A stretch of 64,000 nucleotides of DNA from Neobacillus niacini NBRC 15566 (GCF_001591505.1 NZ_BCVA01000009.1:62001-126000); one strand, 5' to 3'. Shown: positions 1 through 8,990, counted from the first letter of the stretch. A program made the numbers and translations. Notes: generated from the letters alone by a model not told the origin.

Positions 1-96
1 AAGTGGTGTGAAGTTAGTGAGGTATAGAAAATCCCTTCAACCTAGTAAATTTGATACAATAGTAAAAAATGAATCTTTTCATTTGGAGGGATTAAG

Positions 97-1518
97 ATGA
101 AGAAAGATTTATGGATAGGCGGCGAATATAGAAGTACTTCTTCCTATATGGAGCTGAAAAGTCCATATAACTTAGAGAGTCTTGCACAGGTAGGTATTGC
201 CAGTCCGGATGATGTTCACGCTGCAGTCGATGCGGCCCAAAACGCCAAAAGAAGTATGGCAGAACTGCCTGCTTATGTGCGGGCTGAGATATTAGAAAAA
301 GTAGTACAATTTCTTAAAGATGATCGTGAAGAATGTGCAAGAATCATAGCAAAGGAGGCAGCGAAGCCACTAAAAGCCGCGAGGACAGAAGTAGACCGAA
401 CGATTATGACTTACACCTTTGCAGCTCATGAAGCGAGGAAAATACATGGGGAAACCGTGCCAATGGATGCCGCTCCTGGCGGGCAGGGTAGGCTCGCTTT
501 TACCGTTCGGGAACCACTTGGTGTCATAGCTGCCATCACGCCGTTCAATTTTCCTATGAATCTAGTTGCACATAAAGTGGGCCCAGCCATCGCTAGTGGA
601 AATAGCGTTATTCTAAAGCCAGCAAGTCAAACGCCATTATCTGCCTATAAGATAGCTGAATACTTTCATCGTGCAGGTCTGCCCGCTGGGGCCTTGAATG
701 TCATCACCGGAAGCGGACGCAGCATCGGTGATATCTTAATGAAAGATGAACGTATAAAAATGATTACTTTTACAGGAAGCCCTGAAGTGGGGACCTATAT
801 CCGTGAAAACTCAGGATTAAAGCGGGTAACACTGGAATTAGGATCAAATTCGGCATTAATTGTGGATGAAGGGGTTCAATTACAACAAGTGATACCTAGA
901 ATTGTGAATGGTGCCTTTGCTTATCAGGGGCAGGTTTGTATCTCGATTCAAAGGATATTTGTTCATGAAAATATCTTTGAGACTTTTGTGGAGCAGTTCG
1001 TAAATGAGACACAAAAGTTAAAGGCTGGAAATCCATTAGAGGAAGATACGGATATTTCAGCCTTGATAACTCGTTTTGATGTGCTGCGAACACAAAGCTG
1101 GGTGGATGAAGCTGTCAAGAATGGTGCTGAATTGAAGTTGGGCGGCAGAGCAGAGGAAGGGATTTTCCAACCAACGGTTCTGATCAATGTTCCGTCTACG
1201 GAAAAAGTAAGTTGTGAAGAGGTATTTGCACCTGTCGTTCATATCAATACTTTCAATGAATTTAGTAAAGCAATCCATTTAGTGAATGACTCAAAGTATG
1301 GGCTTCAAGCGGGAATCTTTACAAATGACATCCATAAAGCACTCCAGGCAGCAAAAAAACTTGAAGTTGGCGGTGTCATGATTAATGAAATTCCTACGTT
1401 CCGTGTAGACCAAATGCCGTATGGCGGAGTTAAAATGAGCGGAATGGGCAGAGAAGGCATTAAATATGCAGTGGAAGAGATGACTGAATTAAAGCTTATC
1501 AGCTTTAAAACAGAGTAG
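97..1518 (+). CDS. aldehyde dehydrogenase family protein (NAD(P)-dependent)
   Basis: A 473-residue ALDH-superfamily enzyme of normal length that oxidises an aldehyde to an acid in the cytoplasm. The general base is E247 in VTLELGSN, the nucleophile is C281 in GQVCIS, and N151 in PFNFP stabilises the oxyanion; all are present. The start follows GGAGGG. It sits just upstream of ablB and a terminator separates the two. Its place at the beta-lysine locus suggests a semialdehyde substrate, but that is inference. Lactaldehyde or succinate-semialdehyde dehydrogenase-like activities are equally compatible with the sequence. Confidence 0.9.
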   Translation: MKKDLWIGGEYRSTSSYMELKSPYNLESLAQVGIASPDDVHAAVDAAQNAKRSMAELPAYVRAEILEKVVQFLKDDREECARIIAKEAAKPLKAARTEVDRTIMTYTFAAHEARKIHGETVPMDAAPGGQGRLAFTVREPLGVIAAITPFNFPMNLVAHKVGPAIASGNSVILKPASQTPLSAYKIAEYFHRAGLPAGALNVITGSGRSIGDILMKDERIKMITFTGSPEVGTYIRENSGLKRVTLELGSNSALIVDEGVQLQQVIPRIVNGAFAYQGQVCISIQRIFVHENIFETFVEQFVNETQKLKAGNPLEEDTDISALITRFDVLRTQSWVDEAVKNGAELKLGGRAEEGIFQPTVLINVPSTEKVSCEEVFAPVVHINTFNEFSKAIHLVNDSKYGLQAGIFTNDIHKALQAAKKLEVGGVMINEIPTFRVDQMPYGGVKMSGMGREGIKYAVEEMTELKLISFKTE

Positions 1519-1522
1519 AGAA

Positions 1523-1555
1523 AATGTCTGGCTGATTCCAGTCAGACATTTTTTT
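1523..1555 (+). terminator. rho-independent terminator after the ALDH gene
   Basis: The imperfect inverted repeat AATGTCTGgCTG / CAGtCAGACATT is followed by a T run. It separates the dehydrogenase from ablB. Confidence 0.8.
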
Positions 1556-1581
1556 CACCTGCTTTTCGGAAAGGAGTCTAA

Positions 1582-2439
1582 ATGATGAATCAAATTTCCT
1601 CCACTATGATAATGGAAGAGAGTAATTTCTTTTTAGAAGTTTATCTTGATCCTTTTAATAAAAGAATACGAATTGATGATTACCGTGGAAATTTACATTT
1701 ACTGCTGGAAAGAACGGAGGAGTTAGCACACAAGCATCAAGTGGAAAAATTAATTATGAAAGCGCGGTCAGAAGACTTTTTACACCTATTCGAAAAAAGC
1801 TTTCAGCCGGAAGCTGTAGTGGATCGTTATTTTCTTGGATCGGATGCCCATTTTTTTTCGAAGTTTTATACTGTGGAACGAAAGAAAAATGACCATTGGA
1901 TTACAGAGGACGGAATGATTCAGAGCATTTACCAATTAGATACAACTATCAATAAACCCTATCCGCCAAAAGAGTATGAGTTAAAGAGAGCAGATGAATC
2001 TTGTGCCGAAGAGCTTTCGGCATTGTACAGCGAAGTGTTTCAAATCTACCCTACACCATTACATGAACCGGAATATGTGAAAAAGACCATGAAGGAAGGG
2101 ACTGTTTATTACGTTTTCTTTCACCAGGGGAAGATTGTAAGTGCTGCTTCTGCCGAAATAAATTCCTTTTATAAAAATGCGGAATTAACTGATTGTGCAA
2201 CATTAAAGGACCATCGAAAGTATGGGCTTATGAAAATTATCCTCGGTGAGTTAGAGGACGAACTGAGAAGGCAGGGGATATTTTGTGCCTACTCGATTGC
2301 GAGGAGTTTGTCTTTTGGAATGAATGCGGTATTATTCCAACTCGGTTATAAGTATCGCGGTCGACTAATGAATAACTGCTATATCTATGACAAGCTTGAA
2401 AATATGAATATGTGGGTGAAGAATCTGGCAAGCTGCTAA
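1582..2439 (+). CDS. ablB: beta-lysine N-acetyltransferase (AblB/YodP family)
   Basis: A 285-residue GNAT-fold enzyme expected to acetylate beta-lysine to N-epsilon-acetyl-beta-lysine with acetyl-CoA. The GNAT domain occupies roughly residues 135-275, behind an N-terminal part typical of AblB/YodP. The start is the ATG at 1582 (a second ATG follows at once) behind AAGGAG. Known biology: in archaea AblA and AblB make a compatible solute, and in Bacillus yodP lies beside kamA. Here the sigma-54 activator gene lies between ablB and kamA. Assignment rests on sequence resemblance plus this context. Confidence 0.85.
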   Translation: MMNQISSTMIMEESNFFLEVYLDPFNKRIRIDDYRGNLHLLLERTEELAHKHQVEKLIMKARSEDFLHLFEKSFQPEAVVDRYFLGSDAHFFSKFYTVERKKNDHWITEDGMIQSIYQLDTTINKPYPPKEYELKRADESCAEELSALYSEVFQIYPTPLHEPEYVKKTMKEGTVYYVFFHQGKIVSAASAEINSFYKNAELTDCATLKDHRKYGLMKIILGELEDELRRQGIFCAYSIARSLSFGMNAVLFQLGYKYRGRLMNNCYIYDKLENMNMWVKNLASC

Positions 2440-2497
2440 TATTTTGGCTTTAAGAGCTGATTTTTCGGCACTTTTTGGTTAAGAGGTGATCAAAACC

Positions 2498-3883
2498 GTG
2501 GTTCAATTAACCGCGCTAACACAGGAGGTACTTTCAGCCATTCTGAAATCGATTGATGAGGGAATCCATGTGGTCAATACTGATGGCAAAACCATTTTTT
2601 ATAATGAAGTTGCAGCACGACATGATGGCATGGATGTGAAGGAAGTCCAGGGCAGACATCTTTTAGATGCCTTTCCCTCCTTAACAGAAAATTCAAGCAC
2701 CCTGCTCCGGGTGATTAAAACCGGTAAACCTATCTATAATCAAACACAGGTTTATGTTAATATGCACGGAAAACAAATTGATACGATTAATACAACACTT
2801 CCTATACTTGTAGATAAAGAGATTATTGGCGCAGTTGAGATTGCAAAAGATTATTCGCGAATGAAGCAATTAGCAGAAAGCCTATTGGATTTACAAAGGA
2901 ATGTTAATAAAACCAGTAAGAAAAAAACGAGAAAGAACGTTAAATATACGTTAGATGATTTAAAGAGTGTAAACGCAGTTTTTTTAAGCACTAAGGAAGA
3001 AGCAGGTCGATTGGCAAAATCAGATTCTCCGATTCTAGTATATGGTGAGAGTGGTACGGGCAAGGAGTTATTTGTACAAGGAATTCATCATGCATCCCAT
3101 CGAGGTGATAGTCCGTTTATTGCGCAAAACTGTGCAGCCATCCCAGAAACACTGCTGGAAAGTATTCTATTTGGTACCGCAAAAGGCAGTTACACAGGAG
3201 CGGTTGAGAGAAAAGGGCTATTTGAACTGGCAGATGGCGGAACACTGTTTCTCGATGAGCTTCATACAATGCCAATGGAGCTTCAGGCAAAGTTATTGCG
3301 TGTTTTAGAGGATGGCATGGTACGAAGGGTCGGAAGTTCGCAAAACATATCGGTTGATGTGCGTGTCATTGCTGCAATGAATGTTCATCCAAATGATGCA
3401 CTTCAAAGTCATAAGCTTCGCTCCGATCTCTATTATCGTCTTAATGTGTTTACCTTCTCGCTGCTGCCTATACGGGAACGCAAAGAAGATGTCTTATATT
3501 TGACGCAATATTTCATTGAATTTTTTAATAAGACATTGAATAAACGAATTCATGGAGTCGAGCAAAAAGTGGAAGATTTCTTTTTGAGTCATCCATGGCC
3601 TGGTAATGTAAGGGAACTGAAGCATACGATTGAATACATGATGAACGTATGCAATGACGAAATCCTGCAAATGAAAGACCTGCCAATTATGATGAAACAG
3701 CAAGCAGCAGGAGATAAAAATAGTGACTACCAGTTATCCTTAAGAAAAAATGTAGAAGAGCTAGAAAAAAAGCTGATTGACACTGCGCTCAATCAATCAG
3801 CGGGAAATATCAAACAAGCAGCCGAGTTGTTGGAGATTCCTAGACAAACCTTACAATATAAAATCAAAAAGATACGTGAATAA
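2498..3883 (+). CDS. kamR: sigma-54-dependent transcriptional activator with PAS domain (KamR type)
   Basis: A 461-residue enhancer-binding protein. It has an N-terminal PAS sensor (about 10-115), a central AAA+ domain (about 155-385) and a C-terminal Fis-type helix-turn-helix (NIKQAAELLEIPRQTLQYKIK). The Walker A is GESGTGKE, the sigma-54 contact loop reads GSYTGA instead of the usual GAFTGA, and Walker B is GGTLFLDE. I chose the GTG at 2498, seven bases after AAGAGGTGATC; an earlier GTG overlaps that site. It most likely senses a lysine-related ligand and activates kamA from the -24/-12 promoter at 3964. In B. thuringiensis the kam locus is controlled by KamR with sigma-54. Confidence 0.88.
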   Translation: MVQLTALTQEVLSAILKSIDEGIHVVNTDGKTIFYNEVAARHDGMDVKEVQGRHLLDAFPSLTENSSTLLRVIKTGKPIYNQTQVYVNMHGKQIDTINTTLPILVDKEIIGAVEIAKDYSRMKQLAESLLDLQRNVNKTSKKKTRKNVKYTLDDLKSVNAVFLSTKEEAGRLAKSDSPILVYGESGTGKELFVQGIHHASHRGDSPFIAQNCAAIPETLLESILFGTAKGSYTGAVERKGLFELADGGTLFLDELHTMPMELQAKLLRVLEDGMVRRVGSSQNISVDVRVIAAMNVHPNDALQSHKLRSDLYYRLNVFTFSLLPIRERKEDVLYLTQYFIEFFNKTLNKRIHGVEQKVEDFFLSHPWPGNVRELKHTIEYMMNVCNDEILQMKDLPIMMKQQAAGDKNSDYQLSLRKNVEELEKKLIDTALNQSAGNIKQAAELLEIPRQTLQYKIKKIRE

Positions 3884-3885
3884 CT

Positions 3886-3910
3886 GCCGAAAATTCGGCG
3901 TTTTTTTTTT
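3886..3910 (+). terminator. terminator after the sigma-54 activator
   Basis: GCCGAA-AA-TTCGGC followed by G and ten T. It insulates kamA, so kamA transcription depends on its own promoter just downstream. Confidence 0.85.
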
Positions 3911-3963
3911 GTGAACCTCAATTGAATAGCAAAATAACCTATCCTTACCCGGACTAAGTGCAT

Positions 3964-3979
3964 TGGCACAATTCTTGCA
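3964..3979 (+). promoter_or_regulatory. sigma-54 (-24/-12) promoter of kamA
   Basis: TGGCAC-N5-TTGCA is a perfect match to the consensus TGGCAC-N5-TTGCW. It lies 37 bp before the kamA start, directly after a terminator and next to an activator gene of the matching class. Confidence 0.9.
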
Positions 3980-4016
3980 TAATATTTAAGTAAAGCAGGG
4001 TAAGGAGGAAATACAC

Positions 4017-5450
4017 ATGAAACAAAATCTATATAAGCCGGATAGGCATTGGAAAGATATAGAGCTATGGAAAGATGTAAGTGAGGAGCAATGGAATGAT
4101 TGGCTGTGGCAGCTGACCAATACCATTCGAACATTAGAGGATTTAAAAAAGGTAATCCATTTAACTCCAGATGAAGAAGAGGGAGTTAGAATCTCAACAA
4201 AGACGATTCCACTGAATATAACACCGTATTATGCTTCACTAATGAATCCTGATGACCCACGCTGCCCAATTAGGATGCAGTCTGTTCCGATTTCTAAAGA
4301 AATCCATAAAACGAAGTATGATCTTGAAGACCCTTTGTATGAGGATGAAGATTCACCCGTTCCCGGCTTAACACACAGGTATCCTGACCGTGTTCTGTTT
4401 CTCGTCACCAATCAATGCTCAATGTATTGCCGTTATTGTACAAGGAGACGCTTTTCAGGACAAATCGGGATGGGGGTTCCAAAGAAACAGCTTGATGCCG
4501 CTATTAACTATATCCGTCAAACGCCACAAGTACGAGATGTATTAATATCTGGCGGAGATGGGCTTCTCATTAATGATAATATTCTTGAATATATTTTAAA
4601 GAATCTACGCGAGATTGATCATGTTGAAATAATTAGGATTGGAACTAGGGCACCTGTTGTATTTCCACAGAGGATTACTGAAAACCTCTGTAACATTTTA
4701 AAAAAATATCATCCAATTTGGTTGAATACTCATTTTAATACATCTATTGAAATTACCGAGGATTCCAAAAAGGCTTGTGAAATGCTCGCTAATTCAGGTG
4801 TCCCAGTCGGGAATCAATCGGTCATTTTAGCTGGAATCAACGACAGTGTTCCAATTATGAAAAAGCTTATGCATGACCTTGTTAAAATACGTGTTCGTCC
4901 ATATTATATTTATCAATGTGATCTGTCCGAGGGAATTGGGCATTTCCGGGCACCAGTCTCCAAAGGTCTTGAAATTATCGAAGGTTTGCGTGGTCACACA
5001 AGCGGTTATGCAGTACCTACGTTTGTCTTAGATGGTCCTGGCGGCGGCGGGAAAATTTCACTACAGCCGAATTATTTAATTTCACAAAGTGCGGAAAAGG
5101 TTGTTCTCAGAAACTTTGAAGGAGTCATTACCTCTTATCCTGAACCAGAAAATTATAAACCTGGAACAGCAGAGGGCTATTTCAAAAAAGTTTACCCAGA
5201 TATGGAGGGAAAACGGTCAAATATAGGGATTGCAGGAATTATGAATGACCAGCATTTCAATCTTGTTCCAGAGGGGCTGACAAGACTAAATCGACGTAAA
5301 GAATACAATCAAAATCCTAACCATTCCACATTAAAGGACAAACGAAGTAAACGTGATGAATTGAAAGAAAAGAAATTTCAGGCATTACAAAATAAACCAT
5401 CAACGTCTGAAAAAAATGATTCAGATATGGATACAGCTTCAAAGGAATAG
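4017..5450 (+). CDS. kamA: L-lysine 2,3-aminomutase
   Basis: A 477-residue radical SAM, PLP-dependent enzyme that converts L-lysine to L-beta-lysine. The [4Fe-4S]/SAM motif is C134-x3-C138-x2-C141 (CSMYCRYC). The PLP lysine sits in the PGGGGK segment near residue 346. The last 60 or so residues are charged and low-complexity. The start follows AAGGAGG with ideal spacing. It is the last large gene of the locus, driven by the sigma-54 promoter, with yokU 9 bp downstream. Together with AblB it can make acetyl-beta-lysine; in Bacillus the locus is also linked to lysine breakdown during sporulation. Confidence 0.95.
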   Translation: MKQNLYKPDRHWKDIELWKDVSEEQWNDWLWQLTNTIRTLEDLKKVIHLTPDEEEGVRISTKTIPLNITPYYASLMNPDDPRCPIRMQSVPISKEIHKTKYDLEDPLYEDEDSPVPGLTHRYPDRVLFLVTNQCSMYCRYCTRRRFSGQIGMGVPKKQLDAAINYIRQTPQVRDVLISGGDGLLINDNILEYILKNLREIDHVEIIRIGTRAPVVFPQRITENLCNILKKYHPIWLNTHFNTSIEITEDSKKACEMLANSGVPVGNQSVILAGINDSVPIMKKLMHDLVKIRVRPYYIYQCDLSEGIGHFRAPVSKGLEIIEGLRGHTSGYAVPTFVLDGPGGGGKISLQPNYLISQSAEKVVLRNFEGVITSYPEPENYKPGTAEGYFKKVYPDMEGKRSNIGIAGIMNDQHFNLVPEGLTRLNRRKEYNQNPNHSTLKDKRSKRDELKEKKFQALQNKPSTSEKNDSDMDTASKE

Positions 5451-5459
5451 AGGGATGAT

Positions 5460-5738
5460 ATGAGATTATTATGCGAATGGTGTGGTCAGGAGGCCGAAAA
5501 GGGAGAAAATACAGTTTATTGGGAGCTTACGGATGGAACTAGAGCGATTCAAATTACCGAGACGCCGGCGGTTGATTGTAAAGAATGTAAGATGATTTAT
5601 CAAACAGATGAAATCACAAAGGAAATTGAGGATCAATTGTTCCTGATTAATACGAAAAAAATTGGGAAAACCATCAGCTATAAAGAGTTAATGGCACTTC
5701 CTAGACTGTTGAAGAGGAATTATTTTGACTTTTCATAA
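5460..5738 (+). CDS. yokU: YokU family zinc-ribbon-like protein
   Basis: A 92-residue protein with two cysteine pairs, CEWCG near the N-terminus and CKECK near residue 40, that look like a zinc ribbon. It starts 9 bp after the kamA stop behind AGAGGGATG, so it is probably co-transcribed. The kamA-yokU pairing is conserved in Bacillus. Function is unknown; a role in kamA maturation or regulation is only suggested by the pairing. Confidence 0.8.
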   Translation: MRLLCEWCGQEAEKGENTVYWELTDGTRAIQITETPAVDCKECKMIYQTDEITKEIEDQLFLINTKKIGKTISYKELMALPRLLKRNYFDFS

Positions 5739-5742
5739 TCAA

Positions 5743-5774
5743 AACCCCTATCTGCTGCTGATAGGGGTTCTTTT
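5743..5774. terminator. bidirectional terminator between yokU and the AI-2E-type permease gene
   Basis: AACCCCTATC-N7-GATAGGGGTT, a perfect 10-bp stem with a T-rich tail on the yokU side, lies between convergent genes. Confidence 0.85.
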
Positions 5775-5775
5775 A

Positions 5776-6879
5776 TCATTCTGTTTGAACTGATTTAGCA
5801 GCGTTTTTTCTAGCACGTAAAAATTTAACCAGATTTAAAACAATGGTTTTAATAACAGCGTAGAATGGAATTGCAAGTACCATCCCAAGTACTCCGGCCA
5901 GATTTCCAGCAGCCAATAATATAATGATAATCGTTGCTGGATGGGTATCTAAACTTTTTCCAAGAATAAGCGGTGATAATACATTACCTTCAATCTGCTG
6001 CGCGATGAGAATAACAACGATTACTAATAATGCTTTCGTAGGTGAATCAAATAAAGCTACAATGACGGCTGGTGCTCCTCCAAGAATTGGGCCGATATAA
6101 GGAATAATGTTGGTAAAAGCTACGATTAAGGCCATGACCAGTGCAAATGGTAAATCTATGATCAAATAGCCGATAAATGCCAGTGTGCCCACTGCCAAAG
6201 CTACAGTAACCTGTCCCTGAATATAGGCAGAGAGAGTTTCCCCAGTCTCTTTTAAAATCGATAAACCTTCCTCTCTATATGCAGTAGGAAGAAATTTCGA
6301 TATCGCTGTAGGGAACTTATGCCCATCTTTAAACATATAGAATAATAAAAATGGAACTGTTACAAGTATAATGGCAATATTGGTGATTACACTCAGTATA
6401 TTGGTTATGCTGCCAGTTATCGTGTTTGGCAGGGTATTTGCAAACCCTATTAGTCTTTCCTGTACAGTCTCGAGAATATCCTTTTGCTCATCCATGACCC
6501 ATTTAAATTGCGATGATTTCACGACACTGTCAAAAAACTTCATCGTTTTGTCTGCATATACGGGAAGTTCGTTAGAAAGTGCGGTAAATTGTTTTGTAAT
6601 AGCCGGAATTAAATTTCCAATCGCAAGTACACAAAGGAGAATGAATACAACATAAATGATTATGATGGCTAGTAGTCTAGGCACTTTATGACGCTGCAAG
6701 AAATTAACAACTGGATTAAGTAAAAAATAAAGAAAGCCTGTAATCAGAATGGGGAAAAAGATGGTTGAAAAAAAGATTCCGATTGGTTCAAATAAGAATG
6801 ATATCTTGGTTGAAACCCAAATGATGGTTAAAATTAGTAAGACCTGAATTAACCAATATTGAAATTTTTTCTTTGCCAA
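5776..6879 (-). CDS. AI-2E family transporter (UPF0118 membrane permease)
   Basis: A 367-residue polytopic membrane protein with about seven or eight hydrophobic segments. It has the family arrangement of two N-terminal helices, a hydrophilic region at about 90-160, and a C-terminal block containing IPYIGPILGG. The start is a TTG at 6877-6879 behind GAGGT. Family members have been linked to autoinducer-2 export, or to Na+/H+ exchange in Bacillaceae; the substrate cannot be read from the sequence. It is a single gene, convergent with yokU. Confidence 0.85.
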   Translation of the reverse strand: MAKKKFQYWLIQVLLILTIIWVSTKISFLFEPIGIFFSTIFFPILITGFLYFLLNPVVNFLQRHKVPRLLAIIIIYVVFILLCVLAIGNLIPAITKQFTALSNELPVYADKTMKFFDSVVKSSQFKWVMDEQKDILETVQERLIGFANTLPNTITGSITNILSVITNIAIILVTVPFLLFYMFKDGHKFPTAISKFLPTAYREEGLSILKETGETLSAYIQGQVTVALAVGTLAFIGYLIIDLPFALVMALIVAFTNIIPYIGPILGGAPAVIVALFDSPTKALLVIVVILIAQQIEGNVLSPLILGKSLDTHPATIIIILLAAGNLAGVLGMVLAIPFYAVIKTIVLNLVKFLRARKNAAKSVQTE

Positions 6880-7050
6880 TGTTTGTACCTCTGTTTCTAA
6901 ATATATTTGGTAAAATTATATCAATTATATTTAATTTATACCAATCATTCTTTAGGCCGGTTTTTTAATAAGACTCTGGACGTAGATTCATGCGTCGGTT
7001 ATAGTATTTTTAACAATATCTTACCTAACAAAGAAAGAAAGGCGCAATGT

Positions 7051-7275
7051 ATGATTAAATCATTTTACCACTTTTTAATGAAATATCGGCACCCAGAACC
7101 AAAGGATGCGATTAGTGTGTTTGCAAATGAAGCTTTTTTGGATCACAGCTTTCCAAAAACATCTCAAGATTACAATGAACTAAGCTCCTACCTTGAATTA
7201 AATGGACATTACCTAGAGTCCATGACCATATTTGATGACGCATGGCAAATTTATTTGTTATCGGAAAGAAAATAA
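7051..7275 (+). CDS. yozE: YozE family protein (UPF0346)
   Basis: A 74-residue cytoplasmic helical protein of unknown function with the YozE signature (FYHFLMKYRHP near the start, DDAWQIYL at the end). I place the start at the ATG at 7051 behind AAAGAAAGAAAGG; the open frame extends upstream but with no ribosome site. It belongs to the conserved Bacillus block yodL, yozD, yodN, yozE. Confidence 0.88.
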   Translation: MIKSFYHFLMKYRHPEPKDAISVFANEAFLDHSFPKTSQDYNELSSYLELNGHYLESMTIFDDAWQIYLLSERK

Positions 7276-7292
7276 AATAATGTATTTCTTAG

Positions 7293-7328
7293 AATCGTCT
7301 CTGCAAAAAGAGGCGATTTTTCTTTTTC
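7293..7328 (+). terminator. terminator after yozE
   Basis: AATCGTCTCT-N6-AGAGGCGATT with one T-G wobble, then a T/C-rich tail. It separates yozE from the next gene. Confidence 0.75.
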
Positions 7329-7408
7329 TTCATTGTGCGCGATACATCGAAGTGTGCATATACTATTGTAATCAAAATTCACGACTCATCATTGAGAGGA
7401 TGGAGGAT

Positions 7409-8110
7409 ATGAAAAGAAGGAATATACCGAAGTATAAGGTCGGTGATACGGTCGTGATAACGATGTATGGTACAGTTGGTAAAGTAACAGATGTCAAGTT
7501 GATTGACGGAAATTATGTATACGAAGTAAATAAAAGTGATGGTCTTTTTGTTGAATCAGGACTGCAGCTTCTTTCAGAATATGAAGGAGCTTTGGTGGAA
7601 CAGGAACAAATTGATATCGAATACAAATTCTTTTTCGGAGATTTAGTACAGGTGGCTGGATACGGCTCTGATTTGTTTAAGATTGTCGGGTTTCGAACAG
7701 AAATTTGGCGCTACAAAGAAGATGCATGGGAAGATGTAATCTACGAACTATCTAGGATTAGTGATGGGGAATGGCTGGAAGCGGGTGAAGAAGAAATGAC
7801 ACTCGTTGCAGACGCAGAGAGTGCGGACACCTTTATTCAAAAGTTAGGGCTTCTTTACTTAGTCAATAATGAAGAGAAGCAGCAAGTCGCGATTTCAAAA
7901 ACACAAAAAAACATTGTCAGAAAAGCAGAACTTGAAGAAATTGAACGAAAAAAGGAAAAAAAACAGCTCATTGATCATTTATTAGATATATTTAATGATT
8001 ACAAAATTCTATATACCATGTTTAACGACCAGGAGTATTATCAAGTGATGCGTGTTATTCTGAGAAAATTAAAAAGTGTCGCCAATGACGATGGTAAAAG
8101 CCATGTTTAG
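7409..8110 (+). CDS. YodN-like hypothetical protein
   Basis: A 233-residue soluble protein. Its N-terminal 100 or so residues repeat a KOW/SH3-like pattern (KYKVGDTVVITMYGTVGKV, then FFGDLVQVAGYGSDLFKIVGF). A charged coiled-coil stretch (about 160-190) and a short C-terminal helical part follow. I chose the ATG at 7409, nine bases after GAGAGG, because the longer open frame runs through the upstream terminator. Position next to yozE and yozD matches B. subtilis yodN. Function unknown; the SH3-like repeats suggest binding to a partner macromolecule. Confidence 0.75.
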   Translation: MKRRNIPKYKVGDTVVITMYGTVGKVTDVKLIDGNYVYEVNKSDGLFVESGLQLLSEYEGALVEQEQIDIEYKFFFGDLVQVAGYGSDLFKIVGFRTEIWRYKEDAWEDVIYELSRISDGEWLEAGEEEMTLVADAESADTFIQKLGLLYLVNNEEKQQVAISKTQKNIVRKAELEEIERKKEKKQLIDHLLDIFNDYKILYTMFNDQEYYQVMRVILRKLKSVANDDGKSHV

Positions 8111-8113
8111 CCT

Positions 8114-8281
8114 CTACCAGCCGGATATGGACAATAATAAATAAAGGACCAAAGGAATTCCACCCCATTTAATTAGAAAAAATAGACCTTCTAAGATTTT
8201 CTCAAAGGCAGTGATGATCAATCCATCCTCCTGATTTACGTCTTCAATAATAGCTTCAAATTTTGTTTGTAGATTTGACAT
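8114..8281 (-). CDS. small single-pass membrane protein, 55 aa
   Basis: A short gene convergent with the YodN-like gene. It has an excellent ribosome site (GAGGTGAT, short spacing, ATG). The product has a polar N-terminal half (MSNLQTNFEAIIEDVNQ) and one hydrophobic helix covering about residues 31-52. It ends four bases beyond the stop of the neighbouring gene. I do not recognise a family. It could be a regulatory membrane peptide; the reading frame and ribosome site are the only support. Confidence 0.6.
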   Translation of the reverse strand: MSNLQTKFEAIIEDVNQEDGLIITAFEKILEGLFFLIKWGGIPLVLYLLLSISGW

Positions 8282-8460
8282 ACTATCACCTCATAATTGT
8301 TGTTTCTATTCATCCTATGCTTGTCCTAAGAAAAAAAGACATCTTTATTCTTTTATTTTGCTCCTATGTTTAAGGTTTAGAATATTTACCGATTCTTCTA
8401 GAAGTAAATAGCATGAATGGGCAGAAATCATCATACATTCTGTAAAAAGGGGGCGATGCT

Positions 8461-8634
8461 ATGAGAGAAATTGAAGTATTTATTGATACGGAAGAGATTG
8501 CTGAATTTTTCTTTCATGAGCTGGTGAAAAGAGGATACGTTCCTACGGAAGAAGAATTGGAAGAAATCGCTGATATCACCTTCGAGTATCTCATCGAGAA
8601 AAGTATTATCGACGAAGAAGTAGAAGATGAATAG
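8461..8634 (+). CDS. yozD: YozD family protein, 57 aa
   Basis: A small acidic helical protein starting MREIEVFIDTEEIAEFF, recognisably YozD. The start follows AAAGGGGGCG. It is part of the conserved yod/yoz block; function unknown. It is too short for most ORF callers, and an overlapping antisense frame is a shadow of its Glu codons. Confidence 0.85.
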   Translation: MREIEVFIDTEEIAEFFFHELVKRGYVPTEEELEEIADITFEYLIEKSIIDEEVEDE

Positions 8635-8685
8635 GTAAAATATCACGATACTTTTTTCATCTTTTTAATAAGAAGTAACGAAAGA

Positions 8686-8712
8686 CGAGCATTGGAACCT
8701 GCTCGCTTTTTG
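8686..8712 (+). terminator. terminator after yozD
   Basis: CGAGCA-N8-TGCTCG followed by CTTTTTG. Confidence 0.75.
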
Positions 8713-8748
8713 TTTGCGGAAAATTTCTAAACTTTTTTCTTTATTGGG

Positions 8749-8776
8749 TGAAACTTTCCTATTTCTTTAGCGTATT
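8749..8776 (+). promoter_or_regulatory. ECF (sigma-W-type) promoter of the kinase-spo0M operon
   Basis: TGAAAC-N16-CGTATT matches the sigma-W consensus (TGAAAC, 16-bp spacer, CGTA) exactly. It lies 27 bp upstream of the first gene of a three-gene operon that ends with spo0M, which to my recollection belongs to the sigma-W regulon in B. subtilis. Confidence 0.8.
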
Positions 8777-8802
8777 ACATACAACGAGGTTGAGGAGGAA
8801 TG

Positions 8803-8982
8803 ATGTTGCTAAAAAAGATTCTAAAGTCAATTCTAGGAAGTAAATCTCATCATCCAAAATATTCACATTCAAGTAATGCTTGGAAAAAAATGAACCACAA
8901 TAAACATAAACATTTAGGCCATAAACACTATAAAAAGAAACATAAGAGCGGCAGTTTCTTTTCGAGCTTTTTTAGCAGTTAG
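8803..8982 (+). CDS. His/Lys-rich small basic protein, 59 aa
   Basis: First gene behind the sigma-W-type promoter, with GAGGAGGA as ribosome site. The second of two adjacent ATGs (8803) has the better spacing. The product has a short amphipathic N-terminus (MLLKKILKSILGS), a middle very rich in His, Lys, Asn and Tyr, and a Phe/Ser tail (FFSSFFSS). No family is recognised. The composition suggests binding to metal, nucleic acid or an acidic surface. The kinase gene begins 8 bp later, so it may be the kinase's partner or substrate (inference). Confidence 0.65.
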   Translation: MLLKKILKSILGSKSHHPKYSHSSNAWKKMNHNKHKHLGHKHYKKKHKSGSFFSSFFSS

Positions 8983-8990
8983 ATACTTAT

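Noticed and set aside
8431-8646. Minus-strand ORF over yozD
   Set aside because: Phe/Ile-rich antisense shadow of the Glu-rich yozD gene.
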